Below are positions 37,401 through 49,929 of a stretch of DNA of 64,000 bases, in pieces. Source of the stretch: Pagrus major (taxonomy: Eukaryota; Chordata; Actinopteri; Spariformes; Sparidae); contig NC_133227.1 in assembly GCF_040436345.1 (NCBI RefSeq), positions 19,838,671 through 19,902,670 on the forward strand. Reading direction: 5' to 3'. Below the pieces are notes generated by a model. The model saw nothing but the letters and a program-made list of their open reading frames with translations, did no database searches and was not told the DNA's origin. Each line of letters starts with the position of its first letter. Within the stretch, counting starts at the first letter, position 1. A program made the translations under genes and the position numbers.

Positions 37401-39639
37401 TCAAAGAAATGCTGTTTGATGCAATACCAACACTGTGTGGCATCAGCCATGAATCAATACATCACAATGTAAAACCCTAATTGTGTTTTCTTACATAGAA
37501 TAATAAGACATTTTATGAAAGGATCACTGAATTAATGTTGAAAGATTTGTGACCAGAATATGTATGGAGTTGGGACATTTTGAATGTTGAATAGTTTCAT
37601 GGAAAATATGTGTTTTCTCCGAAGTTCTTTTTTTTGGTCTGAAAAGGATGTAGGACTGTGTGTCAATACTGAACTTAGTAACACAGCACAGGGAGTGTCT
37701 CCATCAGTTTTTCCTCCAAGTCACACCACGGTTTTAAGTTAACAAATGTACTTTCATTATTTCTTGCAAGAGAGTTAAAGGTAACATGAAAATGATTGCC
37801 TTCATGGAAACACATAAATAATGTTTTATTTATACGTCTTTGTTTTCCCAAGGTTTGTGGATGGGGGTTGGGGGAAAACTTTACATTTTTCAATAAAAAA
37901 TATGCAGTTTTAAATCATTTTCTACCTTTATTATTACCATATTTGTAACGAGCAGATAATAACTGAACAACATCAAAAAGCTTAAAAACAAAACTTGCTA
38001 AATAAGTCCACTGGGGTCCCACAACGACCATTAGACTTGGAAAAAGTCATCAATGTCACATTCATTTAGCTTAGGTGGTGCAGCCCAACACGTCTTGGGT
38101 GCAGCGCCTAAGCCTTATAATATAGGGGAAATCCTGACATTATACATGTAAGAAATGTGGGTTCATACTAGATTTAAGCAATGTATTAGTATTTGTATAA
38201 GTTATGAATAAACTCTTGTTCACCTTTTCATACCTGAGCTGTGGAATATCAAAGCCACACGAACCCTGTAGAGATCAGACCACTGACCAAGGACACACAA
38301 CCTGTGTTGAACATGTGTTTGTTCTAGGTTCTGATCAGATGACCACAACAAGACTAGCTGTACTTTCATTATTATTAACTAGTGAAGTAATCCGGAGCTG
38401 CTTGAAATGTGTTGCAAGACAGTAAACGGGAATGTGAACATGATTCAGTTCATGGAAATTATTTTTAAAATCTCTTTCCCGTAAATTGAGGCAAAAACTG
38501 CGGACCCCTGCTGACCTCCTATTAGATTTAGCTAAGTTTGCAGTTGACCACTTGTCGAATTGGACATTTTACAGTTTTACAGATACAAAACAATTGCATC
38601 GCATGGCAACAGTCGCTGGGGGAGATGTGTTGCAAGACAGTAAAAGACAAAGTGGAAATGATTGAGTCTATGGAAATGTATAATTGTTATTTAAAAAATC
38701 CGTCGTTCTTTCCCATCTGTGAATCTTTTTTGGATTAGAAAGTCCAGCTCCAGGGTACCCTGGAGCATAATAAACAACACCTGAGCTGCTGACCCGCTGT
38801 TCAATTTGAAGACTTTTTGTTTTTTAGGAATATGCACCTTAAACATTTTGACACAGCTCCTCTACAATGCAGATGGACAAGATGGGTGGTAAAACAGGAC
38901 CCGCATGAGGGTCCTAACTTATTTTAGCTAATATGATTCTTGAGAGCCTTTGGGGCTCCTGTAGATCTGCGACCACAAAGCACTTGCCCACTGTGCTCGG
39001 TTCGTTGTCCAACCATGGGAAAAAAAAGTCAACAAAACAATCTCATCACAAGGCAACATTCAGTGAGGAAGATCATGTGGAAGCACTGAAAGCACCAGAA
39101 GTTCAGAACAACAAAATGGAAGGTCCATGTTTGAGGTTTTTGTCAGCTGCTCCTTCCAAGGTCAAGAGTGAACTTTCAGTGTTTACCTTCAACATTCTTG
39201 ACACTGGGAGCAGCATGTGACAAACTAATCTCAACTCAAATGTCCACTAACAAACTTTTTCTGAGCTTTCAACTGCATCTTATGGTCTTCATCATCTAAT
39301 GGAGATGGTTCAGGTCAGCGCTCTACAGCTGAGTCACTAAAAACCTGCTGTAGTCTTACTTGTCTTTACTTCTCTACTTCTCTTATTAGCTTTAAGGTTT
39401 TTAAAATCATCTTTTTCCACAGTCTAACTGTATACACTTGGTATCGGCCTGTTTACACTATTCAAACCAATGTTTTTTATGGCTGCCATCAATATGCCAC
39501 AACAGCGTTTTCCCTAGGTTTGTTTAAGATTTAGGTGCACTTTAGCAGGGGATAGAGAATCTTGAGATTCTTTATTGAAAAAAGTGCCATTTCACGATTG
39601 GAAAGTTAGAGAAAATAATATGCAAAACAATATCCTGAC

Positions 39640-39915
39640 AGCTTAAAGGTGCACTATGTGATTTTGGGGAAGACATTTCATATCAAGTTCTACGTTGACT
39701 GATTTTTTTTTATGTCTGAACAAACTAAATAAACAAACTCTCTTTGTTTTCATGACTGAATAAACAAACTGATCTTAAAGGACAACGCTATTTCATACTG
39801 TTTTACTTTGTTTACATTTGGCGGACCCTGCCACCTTTCTAGCTTCAAACGGTGTTCTGGGGACCTTATTTTCCTCTGAGAACAGCTTGTTCAGTTATGG
39901 AAAAATAGATATTTC
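39640..39915. repeat. TIR element, copy 2 (ttaaagg-gcactatgt type)
   Basis: Begins cttaaaggtgcactatgtga. The interior runs ctttgttttcatgactg, ggcggaccctgccacctttc and gtgttctggggacc, the reverse complement of the interior of the copy at 17325-17622. Confidence 0.7.
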
Positions 39916-41829
39916 TGAGGTTTTTTTTGTTGTTTTTTTTGCTAAAGAAGTCCTCCATTAGGTCACAAGTCATCAGATGTACTTTCAGTATTATTAACTA
40001 ATGAAGCTGCTTTTCATGTGTTGCAAGAGAGGAAAAAGGAAAAAGGAATGTGAAAATGATTGATTTCATGGAAATATATATAATAAATGTGTCCACAGTC
40101 ATGAAAACTCCAAGCCACTGAAATGCTGTTTTTCTTTACTGTTTAATTATTTTTAATAATTGTGTATCGCTCACTTTTTATGTGAGAGTTTGGATTTGAT
40201 CGTTTTTGTTCATGGGAAAGGCCGAATGTATTGCTTTTCATGCCTTGGACTAAAACCAGGGGTGTAACTTTAGATAAAATGGATTTGTAAATTGCATTTT
40301 CTCCCTCTCCCATCGCTCTCCGTCTGATGGTACTATAGTAGCCACTCGTCTCACCTTTTGTCCTTGCCCAGTCACACTGCTTTGGGTTGCTCTTTCAATT
40401 TACTTCCACTTTATCAGGCTAACCCAACTGGGTGTCTCTGCAAACACAACAAGCGTCATGGCTGCACACTGGGCTCCAGCGTTGGAACCGCTAACAAAAC
40501 ACCACCTAATCTCTGCCTTGGCCCGCTGTGTCCGTCCTGTCTGCCCACTTTCATTACTCAGGACATCAAAGCTCACTAGTTTTGTAGGTCACAGCTCTCA
40601 CTGATAAGGGAGGTCAGGGTGGGTGCATGTATCCCAGGGTTCCTCTGCATTTTTTAAAATATCATTATTCATTTTGTGTTTTTTCTCTCTGGATTTAGAG
40701 ATATATGGTTGTGCGCTATAGTATTTACTACTAGATGATTACTCTTCACAGCATGTGTGGATGGCTGGCAAAACAATCTCATCACAAGGCAACATTCACT
40801 GAGGTATGACTGAAAGCTCAGAACTACTGAATGGACCTTGTGTGAAGTTGTTGTCGACTATTTCCAAGGTCAAGGATGAGCTTTCAGTGTTTAATTCCAA
40901 CATTATCTCTCCCAAGAAAATGTTTTTCAATGAAAAATTACACATTTAGATTGCTGTTTTATTTTAGATTTCTGCAAAAATTGGTGCATATCAATTTTTT
41001 AAAAATCTATATTTAATATCTATATTTTAAAATAAAATATATATAAAAAACTTGTAATAAAAAATATAACTGTGTTAATGTAAGTAATCACAATGGGAGG
41101 TTTTATGGCGATATCTATCAGTTAATTTTTTTTTATATACCTTATTTACCATTTTCTGTCTTTATTAGACTGTTGACCAGAATATGTGTGGAGTTGGACA
41201 TTTTACAGGTGAAAAATTAACTAATATGATATAAATCAAACTATGTAATGGCCCCACTGTTTCATGACCACATAAAGCATTTGTGGACAGAAAAATCTCA
41301 CCACAATTTACCTCATAATTGACATTTTTCTGAGCACTTTGTACGACTTTCATTCACCTTTTCACACCTGAGCTGTGGAACATCAAACCCGCATGAACCG
41401 TGTAGAGATCAGGGTCATGGGCTAAGGTCACATTACCATTTCATGGATAATATGTATTTGTCGGAGGTTCTTGTGGTCTGAAAAGGATGTAGGACTCTGG
41501 ATTAAAACAGCACATCGGGCACATGGAGTGTCTTTATCAGTTTTTCCTCAAAGTCACACCACGGTCTTAAGTTAACAAGTCCAACATGTACACGCAAAAA
41601 GATATAGTTTCATTATTATTAACTAGTGAAGTAATCCAGAGCTGCTTGAAATGTGTTGCAAGACAGTAAACGGGAATGTGGACATGAGTCAGTTCATGGA
41701 ACCGCATAAATATAGTTTATTCCATTTTAGCATTTTTTTTCCTTGATGTATTTTTTTTAAGAAGTAAAAGCAACAGCATGCATAATTTTTTGTCTAAAAT
41801 GTATGATATCTAACAAATATATATCTTTA

Positions 41830-42765
41830 AAGGCTGTTTTGACTTCAGTCACACACCAAACTTTCCACTTTTATTCCTGTCTATATTCTGAAGTTTATTA
41901 CAGAGGGGTTTGTTTATATATTGTTTATATATCATATATATCATTCATTGTCTGATTTACAGAACATTTGATTCTTATAAACATAGCAGAAATTGATAAT
42001 TTTTTTTTATTGCTGCTATTTTATGGACTGATAAAAATAGATACCCAAAATTCCCTCTGTAAAAACTCTAATATGAAACAAAGGGTTTGAACCTGGCTTT
42101 ATTCAATGTTAAGATTTCTGTTCTCCTTATGCCTCATTTGCATACTTATTCGTAAAAATTTCAGGAAACTAATAACACAAAAAAACAATTGTCGTGATGT
42201 AAATAATGAACTGGGGAAGTTTCATAGTGATAATATTAGTACATTTTTACCCTATTCACCATTTTTTGTTTAAAAGACGTATTGAATTTAAAGGACGAGC
42301 CAAAAATCTCCACTTAGTACTTACATACACCAAACTTTCCACTTTTATTCCCATCTATATTGTGAAGTTTATGACAGAGGGGTTTCCTTCATATATCATT
42401 CATTGTCCGATTTATATAACATTGTATTCCTAAAAACATGGCAAAAATTGATTAAATAAATAAATATCCCAAATTCCCTTTGTAAAAATCTTTGACTCTA
42501 ATATGTCAACAAAATGAAACAATTAAGTTTTAACCTGGCTTCATCCAATGTTCAGATTTCTGTTCTGGAAATGTATGCAAATCAGTGCATTTTTAATTAG
42601 ATAATGCCTACTTTGCATTATGCTAACATAACATTTCAGAAAACTTGTGATACAAAAAAGTAATTGTTTTAATGTAAGTGATCAGCTGGGGAAGTTTCAT
42701 GGTGGAAACTATGAGTTTAATGTTTCCCCCTTTAAATTGAAAGATGAGCAGATTTTTTTTTCCTA
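41830..42765. repeat. About 474-bp diverged tandem duplication
   Basis: The phrase caaactttccacttttattcc occurs at 41857 and 42331. Later phrases (gaagttta-gacagaggggttt, agatttctgttct, ctggggaagtttcat) keep the same order in both copies. A third, partial copy may lie at 41040-41115 (aaacttgtaataaaaaa, atgtaagtaatca). Non-coding. Confidence 0.7.
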
Positions 42766-43330
42766 ACAGGGAACCTTGTGAACTTGTGCAGAACTGTACA
42801 ACTTGCAACACTGTATGAGTCTCCAGTTTATAATACCTTTCTTTAATTCATGTGGAAGCCACAATTGTGTCCAATTACAGTCATGTCTGCTTTGGATCGC
42901 CTGCAGGTCAAGATCTGCATCACAAGATCACTATTCTGGGACAACTTTAATCCACCTGTGGCCAGAATTCCCCTGTTAATCCCTGAGTTTCCTGATGGTG
43001 AACTACATCAAGAAACAGATTAGAGGACTTTAACATTCATGTTCAGTGAAACAAACAGACCCAGTGTTGCCACTTTAGTGCCACAACTTGCACTTGTTAT
43101 GATGCTTCCTTCCTGCTACAAAAACTAGACTTTGCTCAGGTTTAATCTTTTTGTTCATAAGATAAGTGTTGGTAACACATAAAGACTGTTTAAAAGCACT
43201 GTAAAGTGTATTTTTGTTGAAAGGTATGGTTCAGTACATTAGTTAACACATTGCTTTAGTTACTAGTTACTTTACAGATTTGGTGGATTGGAGCCAAAGA
43301 AATACATTCCTAAACTAGAATGGCAGTCTG
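42766..43330. other. Intergenic, nothing firm
   Basis: Ends in a fragment resembling the 8815-9358 TIR family (gttactagttactttacag at about 43259). No gene. Confidence 0.35.
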
Positions 43331-43334
43331 CAGA

Positions 43335-43690
43335 GCGAATAACTCCACCAAGGCCTAACAGTTGCCTTTAATTCAATAAAGCCTAATCCAACACCAATTA
43401 AAGCATATTTCATACACCTGATTTTTTTCATCAAGGTCTGTGCATTATTTGATTATTTTTTTGGTTGAAAAACATCTCGCAATGTTAAAGAAAGTGAGAA
43501 AAAAATCTTGGATCCGCTCCAAAAGTAAATGGGGTCTATTCTGGACTGAGACCCGTCCTCCATGCAAGTTTCATGGGTATCCATTCAGTAGTTTTTGTGT
43601 AATCCTGCTGACAAACCAACCAACCAACCAACCAACAGACACAGGTGAAAACATTGCCTCCTTGGCAGAGGTTATGAATTTATTTTATGA
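43335..43690 (+). repeat. Retroelement-type repeat, copy 1 (cctccttggcagaggtt end)
   Basis: Shared with 55345-55790 in the same orientation: ccaccaaggc, gcctttaattcaat, tctattctggactgagac, aagtttcatggg, gcagacaaac and the end cttggcagaggtta. A (CAAC)n run, accaaccaaccaacc, is included. It resembles a dispersed non-LTR-type 3' end in fish; family unnamed. Confidence 0.6.
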
Positions 43691-43779
43691 ACAATCAGAT
43701 TTTGATCTGATACCAGAAAATTGCTCAATATAGGATACGTAAACAACCAGGTGGGTAATTGGTTGAACCATAATATACA

Positions 43780-43965
43780 GTATATACATACAGTACATGT
43801 AAATATATATGTATAATTGACTAAGTACATTTGTTGCCAGAAAATTACTTTTGATACTTTCAGACTTCAACTCAAGTACGATTCATATGGATGACTTTCG
43901 CTTTTACTAAAGTAATATTTTAACACACAATCTTGACTTTTGGGTACTTTTTACAACACTGATGA
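43780..43965. repeat. Fragment of acttaagta-type TIR element
   Basis: Contains aagtacatttgttgccagaa, actcaagtacgattc and tttacaacactg, matching the family at 8815-9358. Confidence 0.5.
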
Positions 43966-45540
43966 AGAGCTATAGCTGCCAACCTTTAGCATTTCTAAAC
44001 CAAAGCAGGGTTGTGAGGGTCTAGCCCTTGAAAATTTTGAGATTCAGGAACTGTGTTTCCTGCATTCTGCTGACTTTTAAAGAATGAAAATAAATTCTCA
44101 GAATACAACTCAGTATACGTCGCCCTCTAGTGTAAATCTGACATAAATCAATATTTAGCCCTCCTCCCCAGGATGTCTGAAATTTGTTTAAAATATTCCT
44201 TCTCCTCTACATTTCTGTCCGTCTCTCACACACTAAAAGGGGAAAAAGTATTAAAAAATTGTCATAAATTGTAATACTGGAGAACTGTGACCCCGAGAGG
44301 AAACCAGGAGAGGGCAAAGAAAATCGTGAGGTTAGGTAAGTATGCGAATAGTTGCCAGTAAACCATGTCAGCCGTAAATAGTTACATAAACAGCTTTAAA
44401 CTGGGAGACAAGTTGTACCAATTTAACACTGCTATATTATTTTTGACATGTTGTGGAGGGTGTTTCAGTCCAAGGAAAATTAACATTTAACAATCCTAGG
44501 AACTCACAAAGATGAAACATGGTGCTCTGCTGATCTCACCGCACCTGTAATTTTCATAGTCCCTTACGAATCAGGCCACAAGCACAGAAGCGTTCTGACC
44601 GATTTGAACAAAGTTTAAAATGTAGTCAAATCTTTTCGCATGTTGGAAGATTTATGCAAAGAATCGTAAAAACTTCCTAGAAATGTACACTCAGTTCAAC
44701 CTCTTCCATGTTCTTTCCCATTTCATTGTTGAATTAGGTCATCCGTCACTCTGCGGCCGTTCATCCAGCTGCCGTGACTCTCTGATCTGTCTAACTGCTT
44801 CTCAGTGTGACGCACTAATCACACAGAGTAAAATGGGGAGTTTGAGTGGCTTTGTTTCCATTTCTTCACTTTAAAAACTGAAAAGAGACATGTAGACATG
44901 GGACAGCAGGCAGCAGGAAATTTAATTGGTGGACAGAATTAACAAGGAAGTTCCTCGTCACCCATAGTGGAACTGCAATGGTAACATGTATTAATACACT
45001 TCACAATAATATTGATAGAAAGAATTAAACAGCTGAAAATAAGCGCAGAATAAGCCTTATTTCAGATCAATAAACCAGATGCTGATTACGCCTTTAAACA
45101 ATGAAATATTGTTCATATAATGAACCTCTTGTCACAGTGCTTAGATATGGTTATTTATCTAACTTAACATTCCCAATAGCTGATTTGACAACACACAGCC
45201 AAAGTGTAGGCATGATGATGTAACTAAGACAGCAGAGTTAAAACAATTAATCAGGGAACAATCCCGTCTAAGAGCATGTCCAGAACATAAAACTCAGGGG
45301 GAAAATATTTTGATTGGAATGACATGTCTGTGTCCTTTTTCATGATGCTACATGTTGCTCAACTTTGGGAGGTTATCATCAAAATCACATCTCTGCTAGC
45401 GAAAGAAAACTCTAATCAAAGCAGGAAATTACCCTCATTTTAAAGTTGATCAAATCAATTAAAAAAAAAAATTAAAAAAAACATTCAGAAAAAAAAAACA
45501 ATCATTGTAAAAAAAAAATCTAGCTATGACAAAAGGATAT
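43966..45540. other. Intergenic, nothing recognised
   Basis: A reverse-strand cgccctctagtg at about 44121-44132 partly resembles a CTCF core (12 of 14) but is too weak to call. The end is A-rich (45455-45520). Confidence 0.4.
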
Positions 45541-45830
45541 ATGGAACATTTTCTTCGCTGATTACTGAATCAAAAATAATGTACATACTTTATGTGGAAT
45601 GACTGAATAAAGACACAACATCAAACAATTTATAGATTGGATCTCCGGGAGCAACAGTTGTGTTTTTTTCCTACACCGTTGATACTCATCAGTTCTGACA
45701 TTTTCCACCAGCTTTTTAAATGACGTGATGTAGAAATAAATGTACATGGGGCAGGTGCAGCAGTCTGTATTGTCTTTGCAATAAGAGAGAGAAAGAGACA
45801 GACAGCAAACATGAGAAATAATGTACAGAC
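45541..45830 (-). other. Unassigned exon-like segment
   Basis: On the minus strand a long pyrimidine tract (ctgtctgtctctttctctctc, read as two adjoining runs) ends in ttattgcaaag near 45773. It is followed by an open frame of about 60 codons containing DNTDCCTCPMYIYFYITSF and KKLVENVRTDEYQRC. A second frame is also open for about 50 codons. I do not recognise the protein, and no partner exon was found. It may instead be part of an snx12 3' UTR or chance. Confidence 0.2.
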
Positions 45831-48205
45831 ATGGTCGGGCGGCCAGTGCTGCGAGTCTCTCTGAGCAGATGCACTGACCGATGTAATGGCACAACATTTG
45901 AATATTATACAGAGAAAGCGTTGTTTGATGATTTGCATTTGTTTGTTAGAGGAGGCAGGTGCTTGGGCAATAGTTAAAGACATTGAACAGAATTGCATTA
46001 TGGTCTCTAGAATCATTTTAAATTAGTGTATTCTCGTTTTCCTTCATGGAAAAGGAAAACAGACAGAACCAATATACAGACTTTTGCTGTAAACTCATTC
46101 TGAAAGCACCACACATATTTTGCAACAGGAAGAGCTGAGGAGTGAGACGTTGTGATGTGAGACGACAGATTTAGGATATCATTATATTGTGATGTGGCCT
46201 GGGTGTTGTCTTGTTTTGTTCCTGGTTTTAAAGGCTGCATCACAGTCAAGCGATGTAATTTTATGAACTTACCAAAATGTTCTTCTTGTTCTAATACTCG
46301 CTTTTTACCACATAGTCAACATATTCACATTACTGATGATTATTTATCAAACTCTCATGCACCAATAGTCATCCCTACAATATTGTTGCAATATCGATAT
46401 CCAGGTATTTGGTTAAAAATATCACGATATTTGATTTTGTCGCATAGTCCTAGCATTTATGAAGTACTTTAGAGGAGATTTCAAAATATGCAATATATTA
46501 AAAAAACCTCCCAACCATCGCTTGTAATTGTTGAGATAACTACATTTAATTATAATTTTAAATCGTGACCATTTTACATGACTATCATTTTATTTTACCT
46601 AATAGATTATCTGGCATAACTGCAAAATTTTAGGAGTTTTATGTAACTGAATATTATATTACATTATTTAAAGTTTTATCAACTTTTTCAAGCTTTTTTT
46701 GTTTTGTTTTTTGTAATGGCTTTGGCTATTTTAGCCTGTTGTGGTACACAGAATCTTCCCTGTTATGTTTTATCCTTTTCGTTTGATATGATGTCATTAT
46801 AAATGAGGGTCACTCCTCAGTGTTCTCTCAAGTATAAGTAAAGCTTGATGGATTGCTGGAGTGCCACAGGAAGGAGTCCCAAAACCTGGAAAATAATTAG
46901 CTTTTTTGTACTTCTGGCTCCCTTGTCCCCCTCAAAAGTCAATAGCTTTTGAATTGGTTTTTGGTTAAATGCCTGAAATAAAGTCTGTGGTTAAGACAAG
47001 CTTAGGAAATTTGAACTTTTGGTTTTACGACATAAAATACGTCACTAATTACCCCACATTTGAATTATAAAGCCTTCATGTGGTAACAAAATGCGGTTGC
47101 TTACAAGTGGCTAAATGAGACGACAGAAGTTGTCGGGGACATTAAACGAGACTTAAATGAGACTCATCTACTCACTAGACCATTGTAAATGAAAACCAGT
47201 TATCGCATTTATGCTTCAAAAAACATGAAAGTATCACAAATTTGTGTTTGCCACAGAGCTTATTTTCTGCAATAATATCATAGGCTTTTAGTCAAGGGAG
47301 CCAGGGCGAGCCTAAATTTTTTTTTAAAATAAGTCATCCTTGCAGCAGTCTACAGCCTAAAAATATCCAGGTATTATTTCAAGGCCATATTACCGAGCAC
47401 TATTTTGTAAGTGTCGTTAAATCCGGGAATAAAACTGAACATGCTAACGCGTGCTCTTTGTTGGTGTCAGTTTTAAAGCAATAAAATGTATCTTTCTGGC
47501 AAGAGAGCTGATGGAGTCTCATCCTCGGGTCATCAGATACTGACACTTTGGGCTGGCAAACGCACCAACCCCTGACATCAGCATTTGACAATCTGGAAAT
47601 GAGACGTAACAATCAACCATCTTTCTCCAGAAAGTTATTCATACTCAAACTATACTACATCATTTTCTTAAACAACTATTAGCTTCTATTAAGGTACTAA
47701 GATTGACAACACTGTTTGGACTGAATGGTAATTGCATCTTATTCAGTTAGGCAGGCAAGTAAAAAAAAAAAATGATGGCAGCTCTAATACGAGCTAAGCA
47801 TGGTACATCACACAGGACTGCATGCAGTTTTCATGACATGGAGTCGGAACAGAACAGACATTCCCTGAGCTGAAGGGTTCCTGCGCATCAGACTTCAAGA
47901 GTGGGCATCATGCAGTGAAGATGTTCGCATCACAAATGTGTCAATTTTAATGTTTTTTGTGATGCTATTAATTCATCGCTTGCATGTAAGCGATATGCAG
48001 TTAGTGTAATGCAATCCTTATGTACGGACATAAAAATTTAATAGGACATTAAAACGAATTTAGCTCATTAAACATAAACAATGTCTAATGAACTGTACAT
48101 ATTGATGGTAGAATCGGATGCAAAAGACAAGCGTGACATAAAAATGCAGTTTTTTTTCAATATTTACTCATCAGCTGCTTTGTTTTTCATGTCCGAAAAA
48201 AAATA
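45831..48205. other. Intergenic, nothing firm
   Basis: Contains a dispersed-repeat-like patch at about 46370-46450 (caatatcgatatccaggt, atcacgatattt). Open frames are short and without recognisable similarity. Confidence 0.4.
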
Positions 48206-48206
48206 T

Positions 48207-48720
48207 TAAAGGGTTACTCTGCCAATTTTATACATTAAAGTGTGTTTACAGGTCTTGGGGAGTATTACTGCATATGTGAAAAAGTAGTATAAAACTTTTT
48301 GTGGCTCCAGAGGAAGCTGTGTGTAATCTGATAAATTGGCTACATTGATGTCACTCAGTGGCTAAGTTGAATTGTGGGTAATGTGGGCGTCGGGTTTGAA
48401 AAGTGCGATATCTTTGGTTCTGCTGTATTGATTTTGATCATTTGTTTTTGAAATTGTCCATACTGAGTCCAAAAATGTCAGAATAATTGATAATGGTCGA
48501 TGCTAGACCAGTGGAATGCTTTTCAAAACCAGGAGCCTACATTACCCACAATGCAACTTAGTCACTGAGTGACATCATTTGAGGCAGTTTATCAGATTAC
48601 ATGGAGTTTCCTCTGGAGCCAAAAAAGGCTTTACACTACTTTTTCACATATGCAGTAGCACGCCTCAAGACCTATTAACACATTTTATGGTGTAAAATTG
48701 GCAGAGTTGCCCTTTAAGGA
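48207..48720. repeat. Foldback element with TTAA flanks
   Basis: Left end ttaaagggttactctgcc and right end ggcagagttgccctttaa are inverted. Further inverted pairs (ctccagaggaa / ttcctctggag; cacaattcaacttagc-like pairs; tttttcacatatgcagta) make arms of about 240 bp. The TTAA at each end would fit piggyBac-type target duplication, though the terminus itself is TTAA-AGGG so this is not certain. No coding sequence. Confidence 0.75.
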
Positions 48721-49929
48721 AGTAAAAATCTGAATCAACAGACTGAACAACATGATGGTGAGCAGAAGCGTGTAAAATGAGCTGTCAGCGAGACTGACAC
48801 ATATATTGCAAAAAAAGCGTGCAAGTTTGCCATGCAGCCAGTGATTAGTGCTACTGATAATGACAATGTATCAGAATTAGTTTGAAAAGACATGTTTGAT
48901 ACGAAAAGCACCTCTAGTCATTGGTGATGTACAGTACTTAATCCCATTAAACAATAGTTCACATAACTCAAAACACGAGTGGTGGTTTGTGTTTCCACTG
49001 GTGGACTGAGAAACTTCTGCAAGCCTGTTTCTGAGAAGTTAACTTTATTGCACGCATTATCAATAAAAAAGCTTTTTTTCTCTTCTTTCCCACAATTTTT
49101 CTCTACATCCAAAACAGGCTTGCAGGATGTTCTTCCCTTTGCAACACACCATGATCACTACAACATTTTTGGGGAATAGCTGGTTGTTTTATGTGACAAC
49201 CCGGGACTATGTGCGGCACATTTAAAGGGTTAAAAACCACAGATTGCAGTCAGATCTCTTGTGATCATTTACATATGGTATTATTATTGTTTTCCTCAAG
49301 TATTTGTGAACTATCGCCTTTGGTCTTGCCCATGCAACCCCCTTTAACTTCCAGAAAGCTCTTGAAGACAAGATAAAGTAAAGCAAACTTACTTCATTCA
49401 TACCTAAAAAAACAAAGAGAACAAAACATGATCAGTACTCTCCTTCACAGTCTACATGTATCCCTATGGTACACATTAGCGCCAACACACGTATTTGGAC
49501 ATTATTCTACTTTATTCACATTATATTACAATCATAGATATATGACACTTGTTGGGGGAAAGACTGAATGTATCGTACATTATTTTCATTCCTGAAAATT
49601 GTGATTAAGAGCCAAATCTTCACGATACAATCACAACTACTGTGGGGTTGCTTTCCTTATTGTACAATTATAAAACAAATGCACAGAAAGGGGGAGAAAG
49701 AGTCACAGAGTTGTTTGAAACATTATCAATATGTCCTGATATATAGCAGAAGAACATACTCTAACCCGAAGATAGTGTCAATATGACTTTATAATGATAT
49801 ACACAGACTGAGAGAGAGAGAGAGAGAGGCAGAAAGAGAGATTAAAGAGATGACGGCAGGGAAGAGAAAGGCAAGAGACAGTCCAACCTCCACCCCAGAG
49901 TTTAACCACCCCCACCTCCCTCAATAACC
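48721..49929 (-). other. Downstream flank / probable 3' UTR of snx12
   Basis: Follows the snx12 stop. A tttatt at 49511-49516 reads AATAAA on the minus strand and would give a 3' UTR of about 0.4 kb. A (GA)n run lies at about 49808-49828. The true end is unknown. Confidence 0.3.

Larger units (their letters stand above)
33770..41760. repeat. Locally amplified repeat family, tandem 1.22-kb core
   Basis: The core is a tandem array at about 34745-37745. The phrase gatgtaggactgtgtg recurs at 35201, 36422 and 37647, so the period is 1221-1225 bp, and gcatcagccatgaatcaata recurs at about 36217 and 37440. More diverged pieces of the same unit lie at about 33775-33850, 38350-38640, 38985-39250, 40770-40910 and 41160-41710. 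Recurring phrases include ctttcattattattaac, agtgaagtaatcc and gaagttcagaa. A 95-codon open frame at 38933-39220 overlaps one unit, but the matching frame in other copies is broken by stops or indels, so I do not call a gene. The family is not identified. Confidence 0.8.

Noticed and set aside
34745-37745. Regular repeats considered as a CRISPR-like array
   Set aside because: The unit is about 1.22 kb and the organism is a vertebrate; there are no short repeats with unique spacers.
38933-39220. 95-codon open frame as a protein-coding gene
   Set aside because: It is one member of an amplified repeat whose other copies have the same frame broken by stops and indels; kept only as a finding.
44121-44132. 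Third CTCF-like motif (cgccctctagtg)
   Set aside because: Only about 12 of 14 positions fit, and short ccctctagtg sequences are common in vertebrate intergenic DNA.
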